A DNA stretch of 64,000 nt, from positions 1 through 64,000 of the forward strand of contig NZ_VWPY01000012.1 of assembly GCF_011839805.1 (NCBI RefSeq), read 5' to 3'. The stretch comes from Kineococcus rubinsiae (GTDB taxonomy: Bacteria; Actinomycetota; Actinomycetes; Actinomycetales; Kineococcaceae). Positions 25,587 to 33,397 of this stretch are shown piece after piece. How positions within the stretch are numbered: the first letter of the stretch is position 1; each line of letters opens with the position of its first letter. The translations under genes and the position numbers were made by a program. The notes under the pieces were generated by a model. That model searched no databases. It saw only the letters and a program-made list of their open reading frames with translations, and was not told the DNA's origin.

Positions 25587-26636
25587 CTAGTGCCCGGTCG
25601 AGGCGTTCAGCAGGGTGCGCAGGTGCTCCGCCACGGTCTCCCAGGAGCACCAGTCGAGGTCGGGGCTCCCCTGGGTCGGCGCGGCGGCGAGCGCAGCGCT
25701 CAGGGCGCCGGCCGACAGCTCCCCGTCGTACAGGTGGACCCAGGCGTGCCCCGTCGCGTCCCGCAGCTCCTCGAAGACCGGCGTGCGCGGCAGCAGGACC
25801 GGGCGCCCGATCGACAGGGCCATGAGCGCGCTGCCGGAGTTGGTGATGCGGGCGTAGGGCAGCACGACCAGGTCCGCGGCGGCGACGGCCGTCGTGAGCT
25901 CCTCCTGCGTCAGGAAGCGCGGCTGCACGCGGGTGCGCGGGTCGAGCGCGGTGTCGGTGAGCAGCGTGCGGGCCTCCTCGTCGGCCGGCTGCCCGCACAG
26001 CAGCAGGCGGCGACGCGGTGACCGGTCGCCCGCGAACGCCGCGAGCAGCGCGTCGAGACCCTTGTAGGCCTTCAGCTTGCCGAAGGTGAGCAGGACCTCG
26101 TCCGCCGGCTCCAGGTCCAGCTCCCCACGAGCCGCAGCCCGGTCCGGCACCGGCCCGGTGACGGGGTGGTAGTTGCCGTGGGGGACGACCACGTCGACGT
26201 AGCGGCGGGTCGGGTGCAGCTCCCGGAACTCCCGCGCTCCCGCGGCCGTGAACGTGTGGACGTGCGTCGCGAGCGCGCTGAGGCAGTTCCACATGAGGCG
26301 CTCGAGACGCGGGTGGCCGCCGTGGTGGCCCCGTGCGTTGTGCACCGTGAGCAGCACCCGGTGGCCCGCCAGCCGCGCGGTCGTCGTCGTCAGGAGGAGT
26401 CGCAGCAGCCCGCGCACGGGGCCGGCCGGCCCGGTCAGCGACCACTCGGGCCACTGCAGGTGCAGCCAGGCCCGGCGCGTGAGGACGAGCTTGGCCACGC
26501 TGGGCGTGCGGACCCGGGCGCCGGCGGCGCGCAGGGCGTCGACCCACAGCCCGGCGAAGGGGTTGTCGGCCAGCTCCCAGACGCTCTCGAAGACGCTGAC
26601 CTGCCCGGCGGGACCGCTCCCGCGCAACCGGGTCAC
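25587..26636 (-). CDS. GT-B glycosyltransferase (group 1 type)
   Basis: This 349-residue protein has VLLTVHNARGHHG in the acceptor half and, in the donor half, VLLTFGKLKAYKGLDALLAAF, LLLCGQPADEEA, VVLPYARITNSGSALMALSIGRPVLLP and a final WETVAEHL. The ITNSGSALMAL segment stands where GT4 enzymes bind the nucleotide. It is the last gene of a leftward operon of acetyltransferase, polymerase-like and chain-length genes. Its GTG overlaps the stop of the preceding acetyltransferase gene by 4 nt, so the two are coupled. Donor sugar unknown. Confidence 0.84.
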   Translation of the reverse strand: MTRLRGSGPAGQVSVFESVWELADNPFAGLWVDALRAAGARVRTPSVAKLVLTRRAWLHLQWPEWSLTGPAGPVRGLLRLLLTTTTARLAGHRVLLTVHNARGHHGGHPRLERLMWNCLSALATHVHTFTAAGAREFRELHPTRRYVDVVVPHGNYHPVTGPVPDRAAARGELDLEPADEVLLTFGKLKAYKGLDALLAAFAGDRSPRRRLLLCGQPADEEARTLLTDTALDPRTRVQPRFLTQEELTTAVAAADLVVLPYARITNSGSALMALSIGRPVLLPRTPVFEELRDATGHAWVHLYDGELSAGALSAALAAAPTQGSPDLDWCSWETVAEHLRTLLNASTGH

Positions 26637-27271
26637 CGCTGTGCCGGGGTTCCCGTGGGACCGGCGTCGGTCGGCACGCCGTGGTCGTCGAGCTCGACGA
26701 GCGAGGGCGGCACGCCGCTCGCCACGGCGTCCTGGACGTCCTGCCCGGGCCGTCGGCCCCGCACGATGCGGGCGGGGTTGCCCGCGACGACGGTCCACGG
26801 CGGCACGTCGGAGGCCACCACCGAGCCGGCGCCCACGATGCTGCCCGTGCCGATGTGCCGTCCCGGGAGGATCACGCAGCCGGCCCCGATCCACACGTCG
26901 TCCTCGATGACGATGGGGCGGTCCTCGAGGAAGCCCTGCTGGTTCATGGGCACGTCGACGCTGCGGGTGTCGTGGGAGGACGCCAGCAGGATGCAGCGCG
27001 GCCCCATCATCACGTCGCGCCCGATGCGGACGGGCCCGATGACGAGCGCGTCCATGCCGATGTCGGAGCGGTCGCCCAGCTCGACACCGCGACCGGAGCC
27101 GAACCAGGCGCCGTGCTCGACGTTCACGTCCCGGCCGCAGGCGTCGAGCATCCAGCGGGCGAGGCCGGCGCGCACCAGGCGCGCGGCGTGGCCGCCGGGG
27201 CGCGGCGACCACGGCAGGTGGCGGGCGAGGCCCAGGTAGGCCACCGACGCGGCGGCCCGGCGCGGGGTCAT
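26633..27271 (-). CDS. hexapeptide-repeat acyltransferase
   Basis: The 212-residue protein shows left-handed beta-helix repeats and sugar O-acetyltransferase motifs: ERGA-like VNVEHGAWFGSGRGVELGDRSDIGMDA, GPRCILLASSHDTRS (probable catalytic histidine), PIVIEDDVWIGAGCVILPGRHIGTGSIVGAGSVVASDVPPWTVVAGNPARIVRGR. It probably decorates the polysaccharide. The ATG lies 2 nt after the stop of the polymerase-like gene, indicating one operon. A Pro/Gly-rich tail of about 30 residues follows the core. Confidence 0.86.
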   Translation of the reverse strand: MTPRRAAASVAYLGLARHLPWSPRPGGHAARLVRAGLARWMLDACGRDVNVEHGAWFGSGRGVELGDRSDIGMDALVIGPVRIGRDVMMGPRCILLASSHDTRSVDVPMNQQGFLEDRPIVIEDDVWIGAGCVILPGRHIGTGSIVGAGSVVASDVPPWTVVAGNPARIVRGRRPGQDVQDAVASGVPPSLVELDDHGVPTDAGPTGTPAQR

Positions 27272-27273
27272 GC

Positions 27274-28596
27274 TCACGGGCGTCGACCCCCAGGTGCTCC
27301 GACGGGGTGCAGGAGGTGGGTGCGCAGGGCGATGCCCGCCACCGTCCACACCACGAAGTTCGGGAACGGGTACGGGTTCGGGCTCAGCATCTCCGGGAAC
27401 AGCCACATCGTGGTCCCGGCGATCGCCAGCAGCTTCCACTGCCCGGCGTCCTCGTCGCGACCGCGCCGGCGCAGCGCGGCCGAGGCCGGTCCGAGCAGGA
27501 GGCAGCCGACCCACAGCGCCGCACCCGGCAGCCCGAGCTCGGCGGCCCGGCTGAGGACGACGTTGTGGACCTCGATGGTCACGTTGGTGACGGGGTAGTC
27601 GTCGGCCTGGCGGACGTACTGGGAGCCGACGTCGATGAACCGCAGCCACCCGACGCCCGTGAGCGGGTGCTCGCTGACGACCCGCAGGGCGGCCTCGTTC
27701 GTGTTGGAGCGGTCGTCGACCGAGCGGGTGGTCCCGGCGCGCTCGGACGCGACCTCCTGCAGCGTCGGGACGGCGGCCACGAGGACGCCGAGCGCGACGG
27801 CCCCGCCGGCCAGCACCAGGGGCAGCCAGCGGCGCAGCTGGGGCGAGGCCAGGCAGGCCAGCACGACGCCCAGGGTGAACCCGACCCACACCGACCGCGT
27901 GAGGCAGAGGAACACGCCGCACACGCTGAGCGGCATGACGACGACGGCCAGCGCGCGCCAGGCGCCGCGGTAGCGGGCGGCGAGCACCGCGGCGGCGAAA
28001 CCGCACTGCGCCAGCGCCATGCCCATGGCCTCGGAGGCGACGAAAGGACCGCGGGCGCGGCCCCAGTTGATGCCCACCGCCTCGTCGACGACGTAGCGCG
28101 GCCACACGAACCGCGTCGGACCCACCTGCTCCAGGATCGCCGTGACCCCCAGGTACAGGCCCAGCACGGTCAGGCTCTTGAGCAGCAGGTCCCGCCTCGG
28201 CGCGGTCGCGTAGACCAGCGGCGCCAGGCAGAACAGCAGGAAGGGGACGAGCAGCCGGTCCAGGAACGCGAAGAACCCGAGCGAGGACAGCAGGGTGGAG
28301 TGCGCGGCACCCGACCAGGCGGCGAGCGCCAGCATGGCGACCATGACCGTGTGCACGGGGCGCCAGCGCAGCCGGCCGGAGGCGTGCCACGCCACCGGGT
28401 CCAGCAGCAGGAGCAGGCAGCCGAGCCCGAAGAGCATGCGGTCCGGGCCGATCGGCAGACCGAGGTCCCCCGAGTGCCCCGAGAAGATGCTCAGCAGCAG
28501 GGACCCCGTGAAGCACCAGACGTAGGCCGGGTGACCGGTGCGCGCCGCGGTGTCCGGGACGGTCCCCGCACCCCGCTGCGCGACGGGGACCGCCAT
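27274..28596 (-). CDS. O-antigen polymerase/ligase-like membrane protein (Wzy/WaaL type)
   Basis: The 440-residue protein has about eleven membrane helices and one large outward loop near residues 270-345 (EVASERAGTTRSVDDRSNTNEAALRVVSEHPLTGVGWLRF), the usual layout of Wzy_C proteins. GVGWLRF, followed by VEVHNVVLSRAAELGLPG, matches the conserved loop histidine pattern of this family. It would polymerise flipped repeat units at the outer face of the membrane. Its ATG shares one base with the stop of the chain-length gene (TGATG). Polymerase and ligase roles cannot be told apart by sequence. Confidence 0.85.
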   Translation of the reverse strand: MAVPVAQRGAGTVPDTAARTGHPAYVWCFTGSLLLSIFSGHSGDLGLPIGPDRMLFGLGCLLLLLDPVAWHASGRLRWRPVHTVMVAMLALAAWSGAAHSTLLSSLGFFAFLDRLLVPFLLFCLAPLVYATAPRRDLLLKSLTVLGLYLGVTAILEQVGPTRFVWPRYVVDEAVGINWGRARGPFVASEAMGMALAQCGFAAAVLAARYRGAWRALAVVVMPLSVCGVFLCLTRSVWVGFTLGVVLACLASPQLRRWLPLVLAGGAVALGVLVAAVPTLQEVASERAGTTRSVDDRSNTNEAALRVVSEHPLTGVGWLRFIDVGSQYVRQADDYPVTNVTIEVHNVVLSRAAELGLPGAALWVGCLLLGPASAALRRRGRDEDAGQWKLLAIAGTTMWLFPEMLSPNPYPFPNFVVWTVAGIALRTHLLHPVGAPGGRRP

Positions 28597-29513
28597 CAGC
28601 TCCTGCCCACGTGCTCTCGCACGTCCACGTCGTCCTCCAAGCGCACGGTGTCGCTCGTCGGGGCGCCGTCCCGGCGCGCGCGCCGGCGCTCGAGGCCCGT
28701 CGCGATGACGAGCGCGAGCACCAGGCCGAGGCCGAGGCCCGCGATGCCGTAGCGCGACGCGCTGGCGCGGCGGTCGTCGGAGGAGACGAGACCCGGCTGG
28801 ATCACGGTGAGGCCCGACGCGGACGGGGTCGACGTCACGGCGTCCTGGTACTGCTTGCTGGCCGCGCTCTGCTGCACCTGCAGCACGTCGTAGGCGCTCT
28901 GCGCCTGCACGAGCCCCTGCTGGGCCGCGGTGACCTGCTCGGGCGTCGCGCGCCGGTCGCTCGTGGCCGCCCCGAGCGCGCTCTGCGCGGCCTGCACGAG
29001 GACCTGCTGCTGCGCCGCCTGCGTCGAGAGCTGGGTGTACTTGTCCAGCAGCTCCTGCGGCCCCGTGCTGGTGAGGCTGTTCACCTGGTCGCTCAGCGAC
29101 GTCGCCACCGCGCCGGCCGCCTGCCGGGCTGCGGCCGGGTCGGTGCCGGTGACCTCGATGCGGATGACGCTGCTCTCGGGGATCGGGGAGGCGGCGACGG
29201 TCGACAGGCTCGACGCGGCGGTGCCGAGCACGGGGGCCAGGGCGTTCTGCGCCTGCTGGTCGTTGACGTAGCGCGCGAGGTCGGAGGCGAGCTGCTGGGA
29301 GGCGATCGAGTAGCCGGCCACGGCGCGCGCGTCCAGGGACTGGCTGCCCACGGCGACCCGGGCCTCCCCGACGTAGTGCACGGGCAGGACCTCCCAGCTG
29401 GCGCCGGCACCGGCGACCAGGCCGAGGAGGCCGAGGACGACGGCCAGGGGCCAGCGCATCGCCAGGGCCCGCAGGGGGCTGGTGGGGGCGGTGCTCGAGG
29501 GGGGCGGTTGCAC
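28596..29513 (-). CDS. Wzz/YveK-type polysaccharide chain-length protein
   Basis: The 305-residue protein has two membrane helices (about 20-38 and 255-275) enclosing an extracytoplasmic domain. That domain holds a Gln/Ala-rich coiled-coil region (QELLDKYTQLSTQAAQQQVLVQAAQ onward), and VSSDDRRASASRYGIAGLGLGLVLALVIATGLERRR follows. This is the layout of Wzz and YveK co-polymerases, which set polymer length together with Wzy. No tyrosine-kinase domain is attached and none is encoded in the window. The gene starts the leftward operon; 180 nt without recognised features (29514-29693) separate it from the next one. Confidence 0.85.
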   Translation of the reverse strand: MQPPPSSTAPTSPLRALAMRWPLAVVLGLLGLVAGAGASWEVLPVHYVGEARVAVGSQSLDARAVAGYSIASQQLASDLARYVNDQQAQNALAPVLGTAASSLSTVAASPIPESSVIRIEVTGTDPAAARQAAGAVATSLSDQVNSLTSTGPQELLDKYTQLSTQAAQQQVLVQAAQSALGAATSDRRATPEQVTAAQQGLVQAQSAYDVLQVQQSAASKQYQDAVTSTPSASGLTVIQPGLVSSDDRRASASRYGIAGLGLGLVLALVIATGLERRRARRDGAPTSDTVRLEDDVDVREHVGRS

Positions 29514-29693
29514 GGGGACTCCATCCGCAGGGGGCCTGGTGGACGGCGAAGCAGACCACGTCCGGGGCCTGCGCTACCAGTTCGCGACAGAGAGTACCGG
29601 CGTCAGCCCGTCCGTGGACGCCGTCGCTGGGCCGTCCGGGTCGCCTGGGCCGCGGCCCGCCCGGACCGTGCTCCGTCCGGGGCCGCGGTCCCC

Positions 29694-30575
29694 TCAGCGG
29701 CGCAGGGCGGCGAAGTACCGGCGCACGTCGTCCTCGCGCACGTCGCCGTGGTCCTTGGTGGAGTGCACGATCTTCTTGCCCCGACGGGTGATCTCCTCGA
29801 CGGGCCAGGGCAGGCCCTTCCAGACCACGGCCAGGGGCTCGCCGTCGCCGCTGAAGTCGCCGATGCGCCAACCGGCCGAGCGGACCACGAGGCTGAGGAG
29901 CTGGTCGTCGGCCATCGTGCTGCGGCGCAACCGCTCCCCGTTCAGCAGCCCCCGGCGGCGCAGGTCCTCCAGGCACGCGCGCGAGGTGAAGTACGCGGCG
30001 CCGAGCAGGTGCTCGCCGCGCTCGTAGCCGTGGCGGCGGGCCCGAGCCCTCAGCAGGTGCATGCGCGCGGCGAAGACCGGGTGGCGCCAGTTGCGCAGGT
30101 CCTCCCGCAGGGCCTGGGCGGCGGGGGAGAAGTCGCGCCGCGCTCCCGTGCAGGTGGTGCGGCAGGAGCCGAGCAGGCCGACGTCGGGGTGCTCGCCCAG
30201 GCGCGCGACGGCCTCGCGCTGGGGGGTCGGCCCCACGACGAGGGCGTCGGTGTCCAGCTGGAGCACGACGGGGGCGTCGGAGAGGTCCAGCGCCGCCCGC
30301 ATCCCGCGGCAGGTCACGGCGTACAGGCCGCCGGTGACCCCGGACCCGACCCGTCCCGACGGGACGCGCCGCACCCGCGGGGCCCGGGCCTCGAGGGCGG
30401 CGGCGATCTCGCGGTCACCCGAGTCGTCGACGGCGACGAGGACGTCGAGGTCGTCGCCGATCCAGTGCTCGGCGCTGTCGATGGTGTCGAGCACGTGGCG
30501 GACCGGGGTGCGGGGTCCCACGCACATGAACACGGCTACGGACGTAGAGGACGACACGCAGTGATGATGGACCAC
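29694..30575 (-). CDS. GT-A-type glycosyltransferase-like protein of uncertain family
   Basis: This 293-residue protein starts with AVFMCVGPRTPVRHVLDTIDSAEHWIG and DVLVAVDDSGDREIAAALEARAPRVRRVPSGRVGSGVTGGLYAVTCRGMRAALD. A DTDALVVG motif (about residue 108) reads as the metal-binding DxD of GT-A enzymes. The second half has LGAAYFTSRACLEDLRRRG and STMADDQLLSLVVRSAGW, where the acidic pair may serve as base. Family assignment is weak because overall similarity to named GT families is not recognised. GTG 30575 has CCGGA upstream; GTG 30557 is an alternative. It lies between pmt and the chain-length operon. Confidence 0.68.
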   Translation of the reverse strand: MVHHHCVSSSTSVAVFMCVGPRTPVRHVLDTIDSAEHWIGDDLDVLVAVDDSGDREIAAALEARAPRVRRVPSGRVGSGVTGGLYAVTCRGMRAALDLSDAPVVLQLDTDALVVGPTPQREAVARLGEHPDVGLLGSCRTTCTGARRDFSPAAQALREDLRNWRHPVFAARMHLLRARARRHGYERGEHLLGAAYFTSRACLEDLRRRGLLNGERLRRSTMADDQLLSLVVRSAGWRIGDFSGDGEPLAVVWKGLPWPVEEITRRGKKIVHSTKDHGDVREDDVRRYFAALRR

Positions 30576-30609
30576 TCCGGAGGTCCCCGCGACGACCGAG
30601 CGGTGAACG

Positions 30610-32211
30610 TCAGACCCAGCTGGGCAGCCACATCCTGCGCTGCCACGCCGTGTAGGGGATCACCTGGGCCGTGTAGACGGGCCAGAAGAACGCGAAGCAC
30701 GCGATGCAGGCCACCACCACCGTCCCGGCGATGAGCGCCCCCCGGCGCCGGCGCCGCAGGGCGGCCTCGGCGCTGACGCCCGCGCGCAGCACGGCGGTGC
30801 TCGGGTCCGGTCCCAGGACGAGGCCGAGCACGTACACGACGGCGAGCACGAGGAACGGCACGAAGATGACGGAGTAGAAGGTGAAGATCGTGCGCTGCTG
30901 GTACTGCAGCCAGGGCAGGTAGCCGGCGGCGACCGCGCAGAGGATGGCGCCCGCCCGCCAGTCGCGGCGCAGCGCCCAGCAGAAGAGCAGGACGAGCAGC
31001 GCCAGGACGCCGACCCACCAGAGGACCGGCGTGCCGAGCGACGTGATGGCCTTCGAGCAGGCCTCGACCTCGCAGCCCTCCTGCCCGCGCACCTTCGACT
31101 CGTAGAAGAAGGACGTCGGGCGCCCCTGCACCAGCCACGACCACGCGTTGGCGGAGTAGGGGTGCGGCGTCGTGAGCCCGACGTGGAAGCGGTAGGCCTC
31201 CCGGTGGTACTGCACGAGGCTGCGCAGCGCGTCGGGCAGGACCCCGGCGAGCCCGGTCGCCGGGTGCTGCGCACCCCAGTGCCGGTCGTAGCCGTCGCTG
31301 CTCGCGAACCACCCCGCCCAGGTCGAGACGTAGACGACGACGGCCACGGGCACGAGCGCGAGGAAGGCGCCGATACCGTCGCGCCACACCGTCGCCGCGA
31401 ACCAGGACCGCAGGCCGAGCTTCCGCCGCGCGCCCGCGTCCCAGAGCACGGTCAGCACGCCGAAGAAGGCCATCACGTACAGGCCGGACCACTTCACTCC
31501 GCAGGCCAGGCCGAGGCTGACGCCGGCCGCGAGCCGCCACGGGCGGAAGCCGATCCGGGGCCCGAGGGCTCCCAGCGGTGACCCGGCGAGCGCCGCGACG
31601 CGGTCGGCGAGGCGGGCGCGCGCGTGGTCGCGGTCGATCACCAGGCACGTGAAGGCCACCAGCACCCACCACATGAGGAAGATGTCGAGCAGGCTCGTGC
31701 GGCTCTCGACGAAGTGCTCGCCGTCGAAGGACAGCAGCACCGCGGCCGTCACGCCGAGCAGGGTCGAGCGGAACAGGCGCCGCGCGAGGCGGCCCAGGAC
31801 GAGGATCGACAGGGTGCCGATGACGGCGGCGGAGAACCGCCAGCCGAAGGAGGAGTCGATGCCGAAGAGGTGCTCGCCGACGGCGATCATCCACTTGCCC
31901 ACGGGTGGGTGGACGACGAAGTCGCCCACGGTCCCGAAGACGTCGGGCGTGCCCCGGGTGAACAGCTCGTCGGGCGTGGTGATTGAGGCGTCGGTGCGGC
32001 GCTCGACGCCGTAGCGCAGCAGGGAGTAGGCCTGCTTCACGTAGTACGTCTCGTCGAACACGAGCTGGTGCGGGCGCCCGAGCTGGAAGAACCGCAGGAG
32101 GCCGCCGACGGCCGTGACCAGCAGGAGGGGCAGCCAGGCGCGGCGGAAGGACTCCCCGTCGATCTCCGACGGGCCGCCGAGCAGGCGCTCCCGGACCTCG
32201 GTGCGGGTCAC
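30610..32211 (-). CDS. pmt: dolichyl-phosphate-mannose--protein mannosyltransferase (Pmt)
   Basis: The 533-residue GT-C enzyme transfers mannose from polyprenyl-phosphate-mannose to Ser/Thr of exported proteins at the membrane. Visible are RFFQLGRPHQLVFDETYYVKQAYSLL (with the catalytic acidic DE pair), VHPPVGKWMIAVGE, FDGEHFVESRTSLLDIFLMWW, LGLACGVKWSGLY, HPYSANAWSWLVQGRPTSFFYE and multiple membrane helices, ending in WLPSWV. This matches Rv1002c-type actinobacterial Pmt. It is divergent from rsmI, the same arrangement as Rv1002c/Rv1003 in mycobacteria. The start GTG has only a weak GGAT site, and a nine-codon reading frame precedes it. Confidence 0.93.
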   Translation of the reverse strand: MTRTEVRERLLGGPSEIDGESFRRAWLPLLLVTAVGGLLRFFQLGRPHQLVFDETYYVKQAYSLLRYGVERRTDASITTPDELFTRGTPDVFGTVGDFVVHPPVGKWMIAVGEHLFGIDSSFGWRFSAAVIGTLSILVLGRLARRLFRSTLLGVTAAVLLSFDGEHFVESRTSLLDIFLMWWVLVAFTCLVIDRDHARARLADRVAALAGSPLGALGPRIGFRPWRLAAGVSLGLACGVKWSGLYVMAFFGVLTVLWDAGARRKLGLRSWFAATVWRDGIGAFLALVPVAVVVYVSTWAGWFASSDGYDRHWGAQHPATGLAGVLPDALRSLVQYHREAYRFHVGLTTPHPYSANAWSWLVQGRPTSFFYESKVRGQEGCEVEACSKAITSLGTPVLWWVGVLALLVLLFCWALRRDWRAGAILCAVAAGYLPWLQYQQRTIFTFYSVIFVPFLVLAVVYVLGLVLGPDPSTAVLRAGVSAEAALRRRRRGALIAGTVVVACIACFAFFWPVYTAQVIPYTAWQRRMWLPSWV

Positions 32212-32224
32212 CGCGTCGGATCCG

Positions 32225-32254
32225 TCACGCAGCGTTCCCGGTGGTCACGTTCAC
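32225..32254 (-). CDS. possible 9-residue leaderless leader peptide upstream of pmt
   Basis: GTG at 32254 lies 6 nt after a TACGAT box and encodes VNVTTGNAA before TGA, 13 nt ahead of the pmt start. The position of the GTG is right for leaderless initiation, and the pmt start itself lacks a good Shine-Dalgarno site. Whether it is translated is unknown. Confidence 0.3.
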   Translation of the reverse strand: MNVTTGNAA

Positions 32255-32260
32255 GGCGCC

Positions 32261-32266
32261 ATCGTA
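32261..32266 (-). promoter_or_regulatory. -10 box of pmt transcription
   Basis: TACGAT on the minus strand in the divergent pmt/rsmI gap. A transcript starting about 7 nt downstream would begin at the mini reading frame 32254-32225. Confidence 0.42.
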
Positions 32267-32330
32267 GGTGGGACACCCGGCCGCCCCGCGGTCGGCGTGG
32301 CCGGGCGGTCACGGCTGAGACCATCGCGGG

Positions 32331-33224
32331 GTGAGCTCCCCCTCGACGACGCCGACTACCGGACCGGACCCCGAGCCCGGCGGTGGCCGGCTCGTCCTCG
32401 GCTGCACGCCCATCGGCAACGCGGGGGACGCCTCCCCCCGGCTGGTGGCGGCGCTCGCGAGCGCCGACGTCGTGGCGGCGGAGGACACCCGGCGTCTGCA
32501 CCGGCTGTGCGCGACCCTCGGGGTCACGATCACCGGGCGCGTCACGAGCTACCACGAGCACAACGAGCAGACCCGCACCCCGGAGCTCGTGGCCGCGGTC
32601 GAGGCGGGCAGCACGGTCCTGCTGGTGACCGACGCGGGCATGCCCTCGGTCTCCGACCCGGGCTACCGGCTGGTGCACGCCTGCGGCGAGGCCGGGCTCC
32701 CGGTCACCGCGCTGCCCGGGCCGTCGGCGGTCCTCACGGCACTCGCTCTCTCGGGGCTGCCGAGCGACCGCTTCGCCTTCGAGGGGTTCGCGCCGCGCAA
32801 GCCGGGGGAGCGGGCGAAGCTGTTCGCCGAGCTCGCGGCCGAGCGCCGCACGCTGGTGTTCTTCGAGTCCCCGCACCGCACGGCCGCCACCCTGCAGGCG
32901 ATGGCGGAGGGCTTCGGCGCCGACCGGCCCGCCGCGGTGTGCCGGGAGCTGACCAAGACCTACGAGGAGGTCGTCCGCGCGCCGCTGGGCGAGCTCGCGG
33001 GGTGGGCCGCCGAGCGGGAGGTCCGCGGTGAGGTCTGCCTCGTCGTGTCCGGGGCGGTGGCCGCGACCGGTGGGGACGTCGACACCGACGCCCTCGTGCG
33101 CGAGGTCCTGCTGCGGGTCGCCGACGGGGAGCGCCTGAAGGAGGCCGCCGCCGCGGTGGCCGAGCGCAGCGGGGTCGCCAAGCGGGAGCTCTACGACCTC
33201 GCGGTGCGCCGACGCGCGCAGTGA
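32331..33224 (+). CDS. rsmI: 16S rRNA (cytidine(1402)-2'-O)-methyltransferase RsmI
   Basis: The 297-residue protein methylates the ribose of C1402 in the decoding site of 16S rRNA using SAM. Family motifs are LVLGCTPIGNAGDASPRLVAAL, EDTRRLHRLC, SYHEHNEQTRTPELV, VTDAGMPSVSDPGYRLV, TALPGPSAVLTALALSGLPSDRFAFEGFAPRK, FFESPHR and the CRELTKTYEEVVR segment. The length is normal. GTG 32331 follows a GACCAT box by 6 nt, so it may be leaderless. Confidence 0.95.
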   Translation: MSSPSTTPTTGPDPEPGGGRLVLGCTPIGNAGDASPRLVAALASADVVAAEDTRRLHRLCATLGVTITGRVTSYHEHNEQTRTPELVAAVEAGSTVLLVTDAGMPSVSDPGYRLVHACGEAGLPVTALPGPSAVLTALALSGLPSDRFAFEGFAPRKPGERAKLFAELAAERRTLVFFESPHRTAATLQAMAEGFGADRPAAVCRELTKTYEEVVRAPLGELAGWAAEREVRGEVCLVVSGAVAATGGDVDTDALVREVLLRVADGERLKEAAAAVAERSGVAKRELYDLAVRRRAQ

Positions 33225-33340
33225 CGGCCGCCGGGAACCGCTCCGCTGCGCAGTCGGTTGGCTACTCTGACACCGCCGCTCCGCTGCGGCCCCCGTCGAG
33301 GCCGGTGCTGGGCGCCGGTCGGTGCCCGAGGAGCTCCGTC

Positions 33341-33397
33341 GTGCGCATCCGCCGCCCTCGCAGTCGGCTCGCCCCCATCGTCGTCGTCGCCGCGTGA
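33341..33397 (+). CDS. possible 18-residue leader peptide coupled to the glycosyltransferase gene
   Basis: GTG 33341 has GAGGAG 7 nt upstream and encodes VRIRRPRSRLAPIVVVAA. The TGA at 33395-33397 overlaps the GTG start of the glycosyltransferase at 33394. That start has no Shine-Dalgarno site of its own, so ribosomes finishing the short frame could re-initiate there. A TACTCT box at 33263-33268 may be the promoter. Confidence 0.4.
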   Translation: MRIRRPRSRLAPIVVVAA

